A stretch of DNA of 64,000 bases from Paraflavitalea soli (lineage in GTDB: Bacteria; Bacteroidota; Bacteroidia; Chitinophagales; Chitinophagaceae): positions 2,174,546 to 2,238,545 of the forward strand of contig NZ_CP032157.1 of assembly GCF_003555545.1 (NCBI RefSeq), in the 5' to 3' direction. Under the pieces are notes generated by a model. The model did no database searches. It saw nothing but the letters and a program-made list of their open reading frames with translations, and was not told where the DNA came from. Below, in pieces: positions 35,617 through 44,333 of this stretch (its first letter is position 1; every line of letters starts with the position of its first letter). A program made the position numbers and the translations under genes.

Positions 35617-35699
35617 CGCCCGGCGCCCGTGATAGAGCGGGTGTCACTACGACTTAAAAGGGGGAAATTGCGTCAATCCTTGCAAGGTGTGTTGGTGAC

Positions 35700-36392
35700 T
35701 TATGCCTGTTTTCTCAATTTCCAAAAGCTGATCGTTCTTCTTTTGGTGAAGCCCATGTATTCATACAGGCCGATGGCCCGGGCATTTGTTTCCAGCACAT
35801 GGAGAAAAGGAATGATGCCTTTATCGAGGTTCGTATTGCACAGGTGGGCGATTAAATGCTGGGCATATTTACGGCCCGTATAAGCGGGGTGCGTACAAAT
35901 GGCGCTGATCTCTGTCAACTCTTCCAGGCGCATGCGTTCGCCGGCAATGGCTACCAGTTTTTCCTCCTGCCAGATGCCGTAGTAATTGCCCAGCTGGTGT
36001 GTGCCCGGTTCATAATAGCCGGGCTGTACCTGCTGGATGAGGTCGTACATATCCATCTTATGCGTGGCGTTCAGATGGGCAATGGTCACCTCGCCCTCCG
36101 GGGCCGTCACCCTCGATTGGTTGACCATCTGCGCACAGGGCAGTTCGTTGAGCAGGGTCCAGTGAGCGGGTAAAGCAGGCAATTCTCCTATGAGGAAGAA
36201 AACCTCCCCCGGCTCAAGCCAGTCATCTAATGCCGTAATGTTTTCTGTTGTACCATATTGATAGGCGGCAAAAGGCAGGATGCCGCGCTGGTAACGCTTA
36301 ACAGCCGGTGTGCCCGTGGAAAAACCTTGCTGCACCCCATTGAGGGCCCACCAGGCCGGGTTGTCCAGGGAAGCGAAAGGATCATGGCTCAT
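35700..36392 (-). CDS. GNAT-family N-acetyltransferase
   Basis: A 230-residue protein. The C-terminal half is a GNAT domain of the FR47-like group: LTEISAICTHPAYTGRKYAQ supplies beta strand 4 and the acetyl-CoA pyrophosphate loop (here TGRKYA in place of the common RGxGxG/A), and FLHVLETNARAIGLYEYMGF gives the last helix and strand. The N-terminal 100 residues form a family-specific substrate domain. Substrate unknown. Confidence 0.87.
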   Translation of the reverse strand: MSHDPFASLDNPAWWALNGVQQGFSTGTPAVKRYQRGILPFAAYQYGTTENITALDDWLEPGEVFFLIGELPALPAHWTLLNELPCAQMVNQSRVTAPEGEVTIAHLNATHKMDMYDLIQQVQPGYYEPGTHQLGNYYGIWQEEKLVAIAGERMRLEELTEISAICTHPAYTGRKYAQHLIAHLCNTNLDKGIIPFLHVLETNARAIGLYEYMGFTKRRTISFWKLRKQA

Positions 36393-36578
36393 GCCGTAAA
36401 ATTATTCAAAAATGCCGGAACGGCGATCACTCCAATCGTCAACCTTCTACATTGATCTTACTTAAAATAAAACGACACCGGCTCATCATGCTGGCGCACC
36501 ATTAGTTTGTGCTCTTCCAGGTATCTCATCCAGGCCCTCGCCTTTACATCAACCGAACAATGAACGAAACCACGCGAG

Positions 36579-37661
36579 TTACATAGCTTTCCGGGAAAAC
36601 CCAGCGTAGTCTTGAAAGTAAGTTCCAGCAGAATCTTTAAACTCAATATCGTTTGCTTTACACCAGGCAGTAAACACGGATAAGCGTGGCAAGAGGTGGT
36701 AGCCAGGTATGCTATGATTTTTGCTGAGATACATAACCCCTTTATCATATTCCTGTGCAAGGAGCGACACTTCATCGGGCCTGCCGGTGCTTAATTGTAC
36801 AAACGCATCCATGGCAACGGAATCCTGTTGATGGTTTAGTAATTGAAACAATTCGATTTCCTTGCCTGGGCTTTGGGCAATTTGATGCGGATTTATGAAC
36901 ATACCCAGGTCCTCGTTCCACGAGTAATCCTTGTAATGATGTAAATAATAAATTAGCAGGTTTAGCTTTGAATCCGGGTAAAAGTCTTGGTCGATATGCC
37001 AGCTGATCATTTTCTTTTCATCTTCCACACCTACTTCATTTCCGGTAAGTAAAGAAAGTAGATCAAGGTACTCTATTTCATTATCCTGGTACCTGTTGAA
37101 CCGGTGCCTTCCTCTAAACAGTTCCGAAGCAATCAATACCAGCGCATAAGGATCTTTCCGCACGAGGAAGGAATCGATATGTTGCTCCCTGATCCAGGGA
37201 AAGCTTTGTAAGGCCAGCGACCGGTCTGCCAGCTCTTTTTGACGAAACGATGTTAGTTTACGGATCGCAAACCGGGCTGTTCTTTTTTCGGGAACTGTGA
37301 TCACAAAAGCGGCTGTGAGCGGAGAATATACAATTTGGCCCCTGTTGGCTTCCAGGAAATCGCTGAAAGCTTTCCAGGAAGTGGAATCCGTGATCACCAG
37401 TTCTAAATCGGTGAAAAGGCAGTTTTCCTTCACTATTCTTTTGGCAATAGAAGAGAGCGTAGGGTTCAACACGTGATAACCCAGGTATTCTATTATATGT
37501 TCCTTGTTATCAAAGAAAGGAGCGATGTCAAACAAAGCTTCTTTGTCACCTTTCATGATCCGTTCTTCCAGTTTATAAATGCGGTGCTTGGTTTGTGCAT
37601 TAGCTGGCCTCAAGGCCAGGCAAAGCAGCGATAATATGATAAGCAGGCGGCGTGGGTGCAT
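36579..37661 (-). CDS. Hypothetical secreted protein
   Basis: A 360-residue protein from ATG 37661 (MHPRRLLIILSLLCLALRPANAQ), with a clear signal peptide cleaved after NAQ; a GTG 11 codons upstream is less likely. The mature part is helical and rich in charged residues, with ERIMKGDKEALFDIAPFFDN near the start resembling repeat-type scaffolds, but I recognise no family. The end (DYAGFSRKAM) is abrupt and another frame stays open for 120 bp beyond it, so a frameshift near the 3' end is possible. Confidence 0.7.
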   Translation of the reverse strand: MHPRRLLIILSLLCLALRPANAQTKHRIYKLEERIMKGDKEALFDIAPFFDNKEHIIEYLGYHVLNPTLSSIAKRIVKENCLFTDLELVITDSTSWKAFSDFLEANRGQIVYSPLTAAFVITVPEKRTARFAIRKLTSFRQKELADRSLALQSFPWIREQHIDSFLVRKDPYALVLIASELFRGRHRFNRYQDNEIEYLDLLSLLTGNEVGVEDEKKMISWHIDQDFYPDSKLNLLIYYLHHYKDYSWNEDLGMFINPHQIAQSPGKEIELFQLLNHQQDSVAMDAFVQLSTGRPDEVSLLAQEYDKGVMYLSKNHSIPGYHLLPRLSVFTAWCKANDIEFKDSAGTYFQDYAGFSRKAM

Positions 37662-37779
37662 GAGGAGGAGATGCAATGCCTGCTGAAAATACACAAGTAT
37701 CGGCTACCGGCACACCGAAGCAGATACTTTAACAATTTTATTGGCAATCGGGAGTTTCCGGCCGGATCGTAGTAGCCTC

Positions 37780-38370
37780 CTACCTTTTCACACTACTGAT
37801 CTCTCCTTTGTCCAGCATCTGCAGCAGCTCTGCTTTGGTAAACACCAATTCTTCGTCCTCTACGAAAAAGTCTTTGCTTTGAGGTTTGCTTATATACCTG
37901 GAATATTCCAGATTGCTGTGCAAGGTAAATACTGAATCCCCCTGAATGCTGTTGACTTTCAGAAAAAAATACCGGAGTTTCCCCCCTTTATCATCCCGGA
38001 TCGTATACACATCCCCTGCCTGGGGATGTTGAACAAAGATCCGCTCTTCTTTCGCGTCTATATTAGCGGCCACTACAATGGTCACTATTAAACAGCCCAC
38101 CAACAACAGACCGGAGTACAACCAGAAAGGTATCCTCGTCTTCTTTTCATATTCATGTTGCAATGAATCGAACCTTATAAAGGAGCTGCAATGATAGCAG
38201 TACATCGAAGATGATTTGACGCCTGTAGGGAAAAAAGGAATAAAGAAAAGATGAAAATAATCCTTATACACATTTACCTGAAGATCGAATGTTTTGCAGT
38301 TCGGGCAGCATTGTTGCGTCTCAGTATATCTTTTGATCCTGATTTTTCTTTGACCACGAAGAATAAACAT
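37780..38370 (-). CDS. Zinc-ribbon membrane protein, unknown function
   Basis: A 196-residue protein. The N-terminal part carries two CxxC pairs, CCPNC (22-26 region) and MYCYHCSSF, in the layout of zinc-ribbon proteins that start with an IRIKRY segment and a PFFPTG turn. One membrane helix follows (about 104-125, LYSGLLLVGCLIVTIVVAAN). The C-terminal 70 residues form a beta-rich domain (GDVYTIRDDKGGKLRYFFLK). The zinc ribbon is probably cytoplasmic and the C-terminal domain outside the inner membrane. The gene lies 35 bp behind the next gene upstream, possibly in one operon. Confidence 0.8.
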   Translation of the reverse strand: MFILRGQRKIRIKRYTETQQCCPNCKTFDLQVNVYKDYFHLFFIPFFPTGVKSSSMYCYHCSSFIRFDSLQHEYEKKTRIPFWLYSGLLLVGCLIVTIVVAANIDAKEERIFVQHPQAGDVYTIRDDKGGKLRYFFLKVNSIQGDSVFTLHSNLEYSRYISKPQSKDFFVEDEELVFTKAELLQMLDKGEISSVKR

Positions 38371-38405
38371 AGCAAGGAGGTTGGTTGGGGTAAACGCGAA
38401 AATGA

Positions 38406-38861
38406 TCAGTGCAATATATTAAAAAGTTTTTCATAATCCCCCGATTGACCAAATTCGCTGGTATTGAGGTCTGTACCGCTAATGCTGTGTTTGTGACAGG
38501 TAAAGCAGATCTTCGCAAAACCCACTATTTGCTGTTTCTTTTTAAATAGTAAAATGTCCCGGAACTCTGGAATACATCCTGAAGCAGGACCAGGTTCATG
38601 TGGACGATCACAAAAGATGTCTTGGATCTGTGTGAAGACAGCAGCAGGAACTGCTTTCTTCACATATGCTGCAAATGCAAGCTCATTGGAAACACCAGCG
38701 TCGGGCAACTCGTCCGAAGCATATTGACGCAGCCAATTAATTTGCTTTTCTTCCAAATACGTTTTTGTTTTCTTTGTATCCATTTCCTCCAATAATTCCC
38801 GGGATATATTGAGGTAATAGTGATCCACCTCATCAAAGTCGAAGTATGGTTTACAGTTCAT
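38406..38861 (-). CDS. Hypothetical protein with CxxCH motif
   Basis: A 151-residue protein with no signal or membrane segment. The C-terminal half has RDILLFKKKQQIVGFAKICF, then TCHKHSISGTD. The CFTCH element could bind metal, but the absence of a signal peptide argues against a haem-binding cytochrome site. I do not recognise the family. The last codons (SGDYEKLFNILH) recur about 1.1 kb away in a decayed duplicate at 39496-39540. Confidence 0.7.
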   Translation of the reverse strand: MNCKPYFDFDEVDHYYLNISRELLEEMDTKKTKTYLEEKQINWLRQYASDELPDAGVSNELAFAAYVKKAVPAAVFTQIQDIFCDRPHEPGPASGCIPEFRDILLFKKKQQIVGFAKICFTCHKHSISGTDLNTSEFGQSGDYEKLFNILH

Positions 38862-38886
38862 CTGTTCAATTATTTTTATGAGCGGA

Positions 38887-39432
38887 CTACCGACTTTTGC
38901 CCGTATTAATGTCGTTTGGCATCTTCAATATTTCCCAGTCAACACGCAATAGCTCATAAACAGCACAATAGTCTTCATCAAATTGTCTGTACTCCACAAA
39001 CCTAAACCCCAGTCTTTCGTAGAACCGTATGGCCTTTGTGTTTGTTGCCAGCGGATCGATCACTACAGCCGTTACTGCTTCAGGTTGAAAGCAGCGTTCC
39101 AATGCCAGCTTCATCATTACCGTGCCGTATCCCTTTCCCAGGTCTGCGGCCTCTCCTATCCAGATATCGATGGCCCGAAGGTTTTCCGGCGCATCGCCCC
39201 AATAATGGGTTTCCTCGAGGGCAGGGTCAATGATCTGGATAAATCCTATTGGCCTTCCATTTAATTCAGCGATCAGTTGTTCACGCCAGGCTGGTTTATA
39301 TGCCAGATCTTCCTCCCAGTTAGAAAAGCCGTTTGGATCGGAAGCTACCGTATGCGGCTGGCTGTCCCAGTATTGCAGCAGGTGTGTATCTGCCGGAGTG
39401 GCGGTGCGAAGTAAGATGTTATATGGTTTCAT
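38887..39432 (-). CDS. GNAT acetyltransferase, RimJ/RimL-AAC(6')-like
   Basis: A 181-residue protein. Motif A of the GNAT fold reads IDIWIGEAADLGKGYGTVMM, with the acetyl-CoA loop DLGKGYG, and motif B is PLATNTKAIRFYERLGFRFV. The combination of a WGD-type loop before the strand and the long C-terminal strand (EDYCAVYELLR) is like the aminoglycoside 6'-N-acetyltransferase and siderophore-lysine acetyltransferase branch. Whether it acts on drugs cannot be told from sequence; many chromosomal members do not. It is 25 bp upstream of the hypothetical gene. Confidence 0.85.
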   Translation of the reverse strand: MKPYNILLRTATPADTHLLQYWDSQPHTVASDPNGFSNWEEDLAYKPAWREQLIAELNGRPIGFIQIIDPALEETHYWGDAPENLRAIDIWIGEAADLGKGYGTVMMKLALERCFQPEAVTAVVIDPLATNTKAIRFYERLGFRFVEYRQFDEDYCAVYELLRVDWEILKMPNDINTGKSR

Positions 39433-39495
39433 AGCTACCTGCAGCTTTGGATATTGAACTTATCATAAAAACGAGGCTGGTTGAGGTATGGGTGC

Positions 39496-39540
39496 AAATG
39501 ATCAGTGCAATATATTAAAAAGCTTTTCATAATCGCCTGA
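39496..39540 (-). pseudogene. Decayed duplicate of the 3' end of the neighbouring hypothetical gene
   Basis: 39496-39534 and 38400-38438 are identical at 38 of 39 bases. In both places the minus strand encodes SGDYEKLFNILH and a TGA stop, and the only difference inside this frame is a synonymous AAA/AAG codon. Weaker similarity continues through the region before the zinc-ribbon gene start (compare 38375-38399 with 39471-39495). Upstream of the shared codons the gene is gone and the sequence belongs to the lipoprotein gene that overlaps it. Confidence 0.75.
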
Positions 39541-39877
39541 TCTTCGTGATCACAAAGTTTTGGCTACAGCAGGGACCACCGGCAACAGCCACCCCTGATC
39601 TCACTTCTCCGCTGACCATCACCGCCAGGTTATTTTGCAGAAACTCTTTGGGAAGGTTACAGGGAATTAAACGCGTATCGATGGCTCCTTTTTCCACCAG
39701 GTAAATGCCATGGGTGGTAGCCGTTACATACACCGTGGCCGCTGCATCGGTTATTTGCCGGATAATAGTGGAGCCCGAAAAGCAGTCATCCGGAGAGGGT
39801 TCTTTTTTGTCTTTTTTGCAGGCGCCGGAAGCCAATATCAGGACAGTGCATAATGCCAGGATCAGAGAGCTACGCAT
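39527..39877 (-). CDS. Small hypothetical lipoprotein
   Basis: A 116-residue protein from ATG 39877 (MRSSLILALCTVLILASGAC); the lipidated Cys is at 20. The mature part is short and beta-rich with four further cysteines (one in DDCFSGST, one in PCNLP, a CC pair in GGPCCSQNFVITKI), the last pair close to the C-terminus. No family is recognised. Its 3' end overlaps the remnant of the duplicated gene, so the C-terminus may have been reshaped by that event. Confidence 0.65.
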   Translation of the reverse strand: MRSSLILALCTVLILASGACKKDKKEPSPDDCFSGSTIIRQITDAAATVYVTATTHGIYLVEKGAIDTRLIPCNLPKEFLQNNLAVMVSGEVRSGVAVAGGPCCSQNFVITKIRRL

Positions 39878-40056
39878 AAAGGTGCTTTCCGGGATGATTG
39901 TCGGGAACACCCAACCGTTGCACTATTCAGATTTTTTCCCCGCTGGAAAGGAGATTCGGTGCTGCTTATTGATAAATATGTATTTTTCGTTCATGAAATG
40001 CTACATTATTACCTTCCTCTAGCTGCACCCTGCCCCAGGGCACACATTTTGAATGG

Positions 40057-40269
40057 ATGGAAGAAAAAACAGTTATGGAAAAGCGCGTACTGGGGATCAT
40101 TTTCACCCTGTTGGGGGCTGCCGGACTGATATTAGCGGCCATTAACTTTATAAATGGCAGCGGGGGAACCCGGAATGTGAAAAGCATTGTGATCTATTCC
40201 ATCCTGGGAGCCATCTTTTTCTTTGCCGGCATGGGCCTGATAAAGAACACCCGCGACAAACCTTCCTGA
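40057..40269 (+). CDS. Small two-helix membrane protein
   Basis: A 70-residue protein with two membrane helices (about 11-30 and 42-60: VLGIIFTLLGAAGLILAAIN and IVIYSILGAIFFFAGMGLI) and short charged ends. Small proteins of this design are frequent in Bacteroidota and have no known role. A second ATG six codons downstream (40075) is equally possible as start. Confidence 0.7.
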   Translation: MEEKTVMEKRVLGIIFTLLGAAGLILAAINFINGSGGTRNVKSIVIYSILGAIFFFAGMGLIKNTRDKPS

Positions 40270-40366
40270 TACAACCTCCTTTTTATCCGCCCTTGAGCTC
40301 CCATTTTAATGTCGTCCTATTGATTTTTTATCATATCTTCCCCTTCCCTGAACCCCAACGTGTTAC

Positions 40367-42511
40367 ATGAACCACCTGCTATGTACCCTATGCCTGCTAC
40401 TGGCACTGCAAGTAGCTTATACCCAATCTTCAAGGCTCGACAGCCTCACACAACTTATTGAGAATGCCTCCGGCGACAATGACAAAGCAAAGCTTCTGCT
40501 TCAGCGCAGCCGCATTGCCCCACCCGCCTGGACGGTCCCGCAAGCCATGGCCGACGCCCAGCAGGCCCTTGCCCTCTACCAGCATACGGGTGAAGAAAAA
40601 GGCCAGGTAGATGCCTACCTCCGCATTTCCGGCCTGTACAGCACCCAAAACAAATACACCACGGCGCTGAACGTCGACTCCGTAGCCCTGACCATCGCTC
40701 AGAAAGCAAGCTACCAGCAGGGAATAGCCCTGGCCTATAGCAATATGGGACGTAACCTTCAGCAACTGGGCGACCTGGAAAAAGCGAGGTCATTGCTTAC
40801 ACAAAGTCTTCAGATCCTCAAAGAAGCCGGGCTGGAACGTGAAACAGGTGATGTGTACAGCCGCCTCGGCGTCATCAACCGCCGTCTCAGCGACTTCAAA
40901 GCCTCGCTCCAATATTTCGACGAGGGCATTACTGTTGCCACCAAATACCGGATGGATCCCCTGCTCGCCATCCTGTATATGAACAAAGCCAATTCACTCA
41001 ACGAATCGGCCCGCTTTGATGAAGCCATCCAGCTCCACCTCGAAAGTATCCGCATCAAAGAAAAACTGCGCGATGAAAGAGGGATGATACAATCCTACAA
41101 CAACATCGCCAATGTATACAGCGCCTCCGGCAACCCGGCCATGGCGCTCACCTACCTGCGCAAAATAACGGCCATGGGCAGCGCCAACAGGGATAAAACC
41201 TCCCTCGCCTATACCTACAACAGCCTGGGCAATGGCTTCAGCCAAACGCACCAGCCCGATTCGGCTGAATATTTCTTTAAAAAAGCTATTGAGCTGTTCA
41301 CAGAAACCAATGAGCAGCCCGGACTGGGACTACTTTACAACAACCTGGGCAATTTCTACATCGACGAAGAACGTTATGAAGAGGGATTGAAATACCTGCA
41401 GCAATCACTCGCCATCCGTAAAAAGACCAATGCCAGGTACGACGTAGCCTCTACCCTCAACAATATGGGCGCCGCGCTTACCAAACTCAAACGGTACAAA
41501 GAAGCAGAGGACTATTTATTGCAGTCGCTGGCACTGGTGAAAGGCAATGGCAGTTACCTCGAAACGGGCATTTACAAACGCCTGAGTGAGCATTACAAAG
41601 CCACCGGCGATTATGAAGAAGCCTATAATTACCAAAGTAAATACGTGAGTAAAAAAGATACCCTGCGCGATGACAATGAAACGCTGAACATGGCAAAGGC
41701 GCAGTCGGATTATGAAATTGAAAAAAGGGAATCGGCACTGGCACTGGAAAAGAAAGAAAAAGAGATCAGGAGCCTCGCACTGGCCAACCGCAACAAGACG
41801 ATCTGGTTCCTCGGAGCAGGTGTACTGCTGCTGGCCACGGTGCTTACCTTGTACATACGTAGTTACCAGCAAAAGAAAAAGACGGCTACCCTGCTCGCCG
41901 AAAAGAACAACCGCATTGAGACCCTGGTACGGGAACTGCACCACCGCGTGAAGAATAACCTGCAGGTAGTATCCGGCCTCCTGGCCCTTCAAAGCAATCG
42001 CCTTGAAGAAGGCATCGCCAAAGATGCCATGGAAGAAGGCAGGAACCGCATCAATGCCATGTCCATGATCCACCAGCGGCTGTATATGGACAATGACCTG
42101 GCTACGGTCGACATGGCCGATTACCTGCAAAATCTCTCCCAATCACTCGCAGCCAGTTTTGGATACGATGCGCGGCATATTCAAACTGCTATTAATCTGC
42201 CCGATCAGAACATGGCCATCGACCTCGCCATCCCCCTTGGCCTCATCGTAAATGAACTGGTCACCAATGCCTTCAAACATGCTTTTCACGATACGTATCA
42301 GCCTGTCATAGGTATTTCGTTGCAACAAAGAGCCGACGAACTGGAATTGCGCATTGCTGATAACGGAAAAAGCAACGCCCATAAAGAAGCAAACAACGGA
42401 TCAACCTCCTTTGGCATGAAACTGGTGCGCACACTGGTAGACCAGGTTAATGGACATTTGCAAATAGACCAAAGTACCGGCACCGCCTATACCATTACCA
42501 TAAGCGCTTAA
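40367..42511 (+). CDS. TPR-repeat histidine kinase (HisKA_2 type)
   Basis: A 714-residue kinase. After a signal peptide (about 1-19) come at least six tetratricopeptide repeats (about 50-440), for example YSNMGRNLQQLGDLEKARSL and YNNLGNFYIDEERYEEGLKY. A short coiled coil and one membrane helix (about 478-498) follow. The phospho-acceptor region is LVRELHHRVKNNLQVVSGLL with His525 or His526, the form used by HisKA_2/HWE-related kinases. The ATPase part has NELVTNAFKHAF and IADNGKS. The periplasmic TPR part probably senses a protein partner. The regulator gene follows at 12 bp. Confidence 0.93.
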   Translation: MNHLLCTLCLLLALQVAYTQSSRLDSLTQLIENASGDNDKAKLLLQRSRIAPPAWTVPQAMADAQQALALYQHTGEEKGQVDAYLRISGLYSTQNKYTTALNVDSVALTIAQKASYQQGIALAYSNMGRNLQQLGDLEKARSLLTQSLQILKEAGLERETGDVYSRLGVINRRLSDFKASLQYFDEGITVATKYRMDPLLAILYMNKANSLNESARFDEAIQLHLESIRIKEKLRDERGMIQSYNNIANVYSASGNPAMALTYLRKITAMGSANRDKTSLAYTYNSLGNGFSQTHQPDSAEYFFKKAIELFTETNEQPGLGLLYNNLGNFYIDEERYEEGLKYLQQSLAIRKKTNARYDVASTLNNMGAALTKLKRYKEAEDYLLQSLALVKGNGSYLETGIYKRLSEHYKATGDYEEAYNYQSKYVSKKDTLRDDNETLNMAKAQSDYEIEKRESALALEKKEKEIRSLALANRNKTIWFLGAGVLLLATVLTLYIRSYQQKKKTATLLAEKNNRIETLVRELHHRVKNNLQVVSGLLALQSNRLEEGIAKDAMEEGRNRINAMSMIHQRLYMDNDLATVDMADYLQNLSQSLAASFGYDARHIQTAINLPDQNMAIDLAIPLGLIVNELVTNAFKHAFHDTYQPVIGISLQQRADELELRIADNGKSNAHKEANNGSTSFGMKLVRTLVDQVNGHLQIDQSTGTAYTITISA

Positions 42512-42523
42512 AGCACCCGTCAC

Positions 42524-43123
42524 ATGAAAGAACGTGTTAAGATACTGATCGTGGAAGATGAAGGCGTAACAGCCGCCAGCATTGCAGAATTATTGGAAGA
42601 AGAAGAATACCTCATCAGTGGCATTGCCAAAGATGCCGTGGCTGCCCTGCGCATCAGCAGCCAGCAGGACGCAGCCCCCGCCGTGCTGGTATGTGATATC
42701 AATATACCAGGCAATACCAATGGCGTTGAGCTTGCCCGTCAGTTAAAGGAACTGTACCAATGTGAAGTGATCTTTTTAACCGCTTATTCCGATACCAAAA
42801 CCCTGCAGGCAGCCTTCCATACCGAGCCCGTGATGTATGTGGTAAAACCCTATACCGATACACAGCTATTGGTAGCCGTACAAATGGCCTTTCACAAGTT
42901 GTACCAGGCACAACAGGCCCTCGCCGGGCGCCATACACTACAACTTACAGATAGAGAAAAAGAAATTGCCCTGCTGGTGGCCCAGGGACTGACTTCCAAA
43001 CAAATAGCCCGCAACCTTTTCATCAGCGTGGAGACCGTAAAGACCCACCGCCGCCGCATGCTGAGCAAAAACAATATCAGCAGCTTTCCCCATTTGATCT
43101 ATCTGTTGAATAACGGCTCCTGA
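42524..43123 (+). CDS. LuxR/NarL-type response regulator
   Basis: A 199-residue regulator. The receiver (1-120) has acidic VEDEG, phospho-acceptor Asp58 in VLVCDINIPG, FLTAYSD and the Lys in YVVKPYTD. The C-terminal LuxR helix-turn-helix (about 138-195) reads LTDREKEIALLVAQGLTSKQ and FISVETVKTHRRRMLSKNNI. It is the partner of the TPR kinase 12 bp upstream and is expected to bind DNA as a dimer after phosphorylation. Targets are not visible. Confidence 0.94.
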   Translation: MKERVKILIVEDEGVTAASIAELLEEEEYLISGIAKDAVAALRISSQQDAAPAVLVCDINIPGNTNGVELARQLKELYQCEVIFLTAYSDTKTLQAAFHTEPVMYVVKPYTDTQLLVAVQMAFHKLYQAQQALAGRHTLQLTDREKEIALLVAQGLTSKQIARNLFISVETVKTHRRRMLSKNNISSFPHLIYLLNNGS

Positions 43124-43144
43124 GTGTGAAGGAGAGTCAGGCAC

Positions 43145-44038
43145 TTACTGTACCTTGGCGCACACACAATACAACAACAAAGCCCGGCTGCTGCCGCTGT
43201 CGTTATGTATAAAAAAACGCCAGCGGTTACCATTGGCACTGGGGTCAGGACCTGAATAATGTACCTGGATATCATACATCGCCGTATTAAGGTCACGGTG
43301 ACCGCCACCGCCGCCAATCACTTTTTTGCCGGCCGGACAGTCCATGTAAAAGGATTGCCCCAAATGGCCGCCAATCGTAACATCCCTTCTCACATACTCC
43401 ACATCAACGATCACATTGCCGGAAGCTTTGATATTGCCGTTTACCTGCAAAGCCTCCGTGGGCACCTCCACCCGGTTGATGCCCACAAAACCATTACGCA
43501 ATACGCTAATGGCTACCGTGCTGGCTGACATGCCGAGCGTAAAACTACCTGGCGATATACTACCAGGCCCTAAATGCCGGAAACGCCAGGCACCGAACAC
43601 GGTAGTGTTCCCTGTATTTTCCGGCCTCATACTAATACCTCTTACATCCAGGTTACCGGCAATTTCCCCATTACCGGTAATATTAAAATTGCTTTGCGGT
43701 TGTGGTGTTGTTTGATTACGTATAAATCCACCTGCATTGGCCGGCACCAGTTGCGTCCATTGTGGCTGCGCCCCTGTACCCATATTGATATAAATACCTG
43801 CCCCACCGTCATAGTTCGGGTTGGTATTGAATACCATCAGCGCAGTAGCGGGCAATGGTATATTGTTAGCAGCCAGGTCTACCCGGGGGATCAGCAATCC
43901 TTTATTGCTACTATTGATCTCCAGTGCAGCACTGGAATCTGGCTGCAACGTACCGATTCCCACCTGAGCCTGCAGCACAGTTGTATTGACCAACACAAAC
44001 AAAACAGCGACCCTCATCAAAAAACAGATACGTTCCAT
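43145..44038 (-). CDS. Secreted surface protein with VGIGTxxPxxSAALEI start
   Basis: A 297-residue protein with signal peptide (about 1-24, ending VLQA). The mature N-terminus QVGIGTLQPDSSAALEINSS and GLLIPRVDL form a signature common to many secreted Bacteroidota proteins that resemble phage tail-fibre or adhesin stalks. The middle is a low-complexity beta region with repeated NITGNGEIAGNLDVRG-like strands. The C-terminus (GQSFYMDCPAGKKVIGGGGG) could be a small lectin-like tip. Function unknown. It converges on the LuxR-type regulator gene. Confidence 0.75.
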   Translation of the reverse strand: MERICFLMRVAVLFVLVNTTVLQAQVGIGTLQPDSSAALEINSSNKGLLIPRVDLAANNIPLPATALMVFNTNPNYDGGAGIYINMGTGAQPQWTQLVPANAGGFIRNQTTPQPQSNFNITGNGEIAGNLDVRGISMRPENTGNTTVFGAWRFRHLGPGSISPGSFTLGMSASTVAISVLRNGFVGINRVEVPTEALQVNGNIKASGNVIVDVEYVRRDVTIGGHLGQSFYMDCPAGKKVIGGGGGHRDLNTAMYDIQVHYSGPDPSANGNRWRFFIHNDSGSSRALLLYCVCAKVQ

Positions 44039-44170
44039 AACGATAATTTAAGTAGGCAGAAACAAATACCATAAGGGGTTTGACCAGCTGGAAAATTACA
44101 ATGATCAACACTCCCTGTGGACACTTTGGGGGCCAACAGCAGTATTTTGTATGTGAAGGTGAGGATGTCA

Positions 44171-44206
44171 TAGCAAGGTGACACCTTTTTGGTGCCACCT
44201 TTGCTA
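44171..44206. repeat. Palindrome with AGGTGACACC core in a divergent promoter region
   Basis: TAGCAAGGTGACACC (44171-44185) and GGTGCCACCTTTGCTA (44191-44206) pair almost completely around TTTTT. Because the genes on both sides are transcribed away from it, it is not a terminator. The core GGTGACACC recurs in the terminator at 53170-53222. The rest of the 295-bp gap holds a heptamer block and the promoter of the SDR gene. Confidence 0.6.
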
Positions 44207-44261
44207 TATTATAACCAATTTTTGTGCAGGCAGCAGTCTTTTACGCCATAAAATCGCGGTA

Positions 44262-44294
44262 GCCATTCTAAATCCTAAATTCTAAATCTAAATC
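44262..44294. repeat. Heptamer block (ATTCTAA type) with GCGGTAGCCA core
   Basis: On the minus strand the block reads GATTTAG-like units with period 7 (one unit is a base short) and then AATGGCTACCGC. That end matches the GTTGCTGCCGCG core of the other heptamer elements. It lies just upstream of the SDR promoter. Confidence 0.65.
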
Positions 44295-44307
44295 GATACC
44301 CATTTAT

Positions 44308-44315
44308 TATTTTTG
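44308..44315 (+). promoter_or_regulatory. -7 promoter element of the SDR gene
   Basis: TATTTTTG followed by CAAT matches TAnnTTTG and lies 18 bp before the ATG. Confidence 0.55.
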
Positions 44316-44333
44316 CAATTATAATTAACAGAT

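Noticed and set aside
38887-39432. Aminoglycoside resistance gene
   Set aside because: The GNAT fits the AAC(6')/siderophore acetyltransferase branch, but sequence alone does not show drug specificity and there is no mobile context around it.
43239-43900. Possible retroelement or diversity-generating signal near the surface-protein gene, given a four-helix-bundle gene 1.3 kb away
   Set aside because: No reverse transcriptase, no template/variable repeat pair and no lectin-type variable end could be found in the window.
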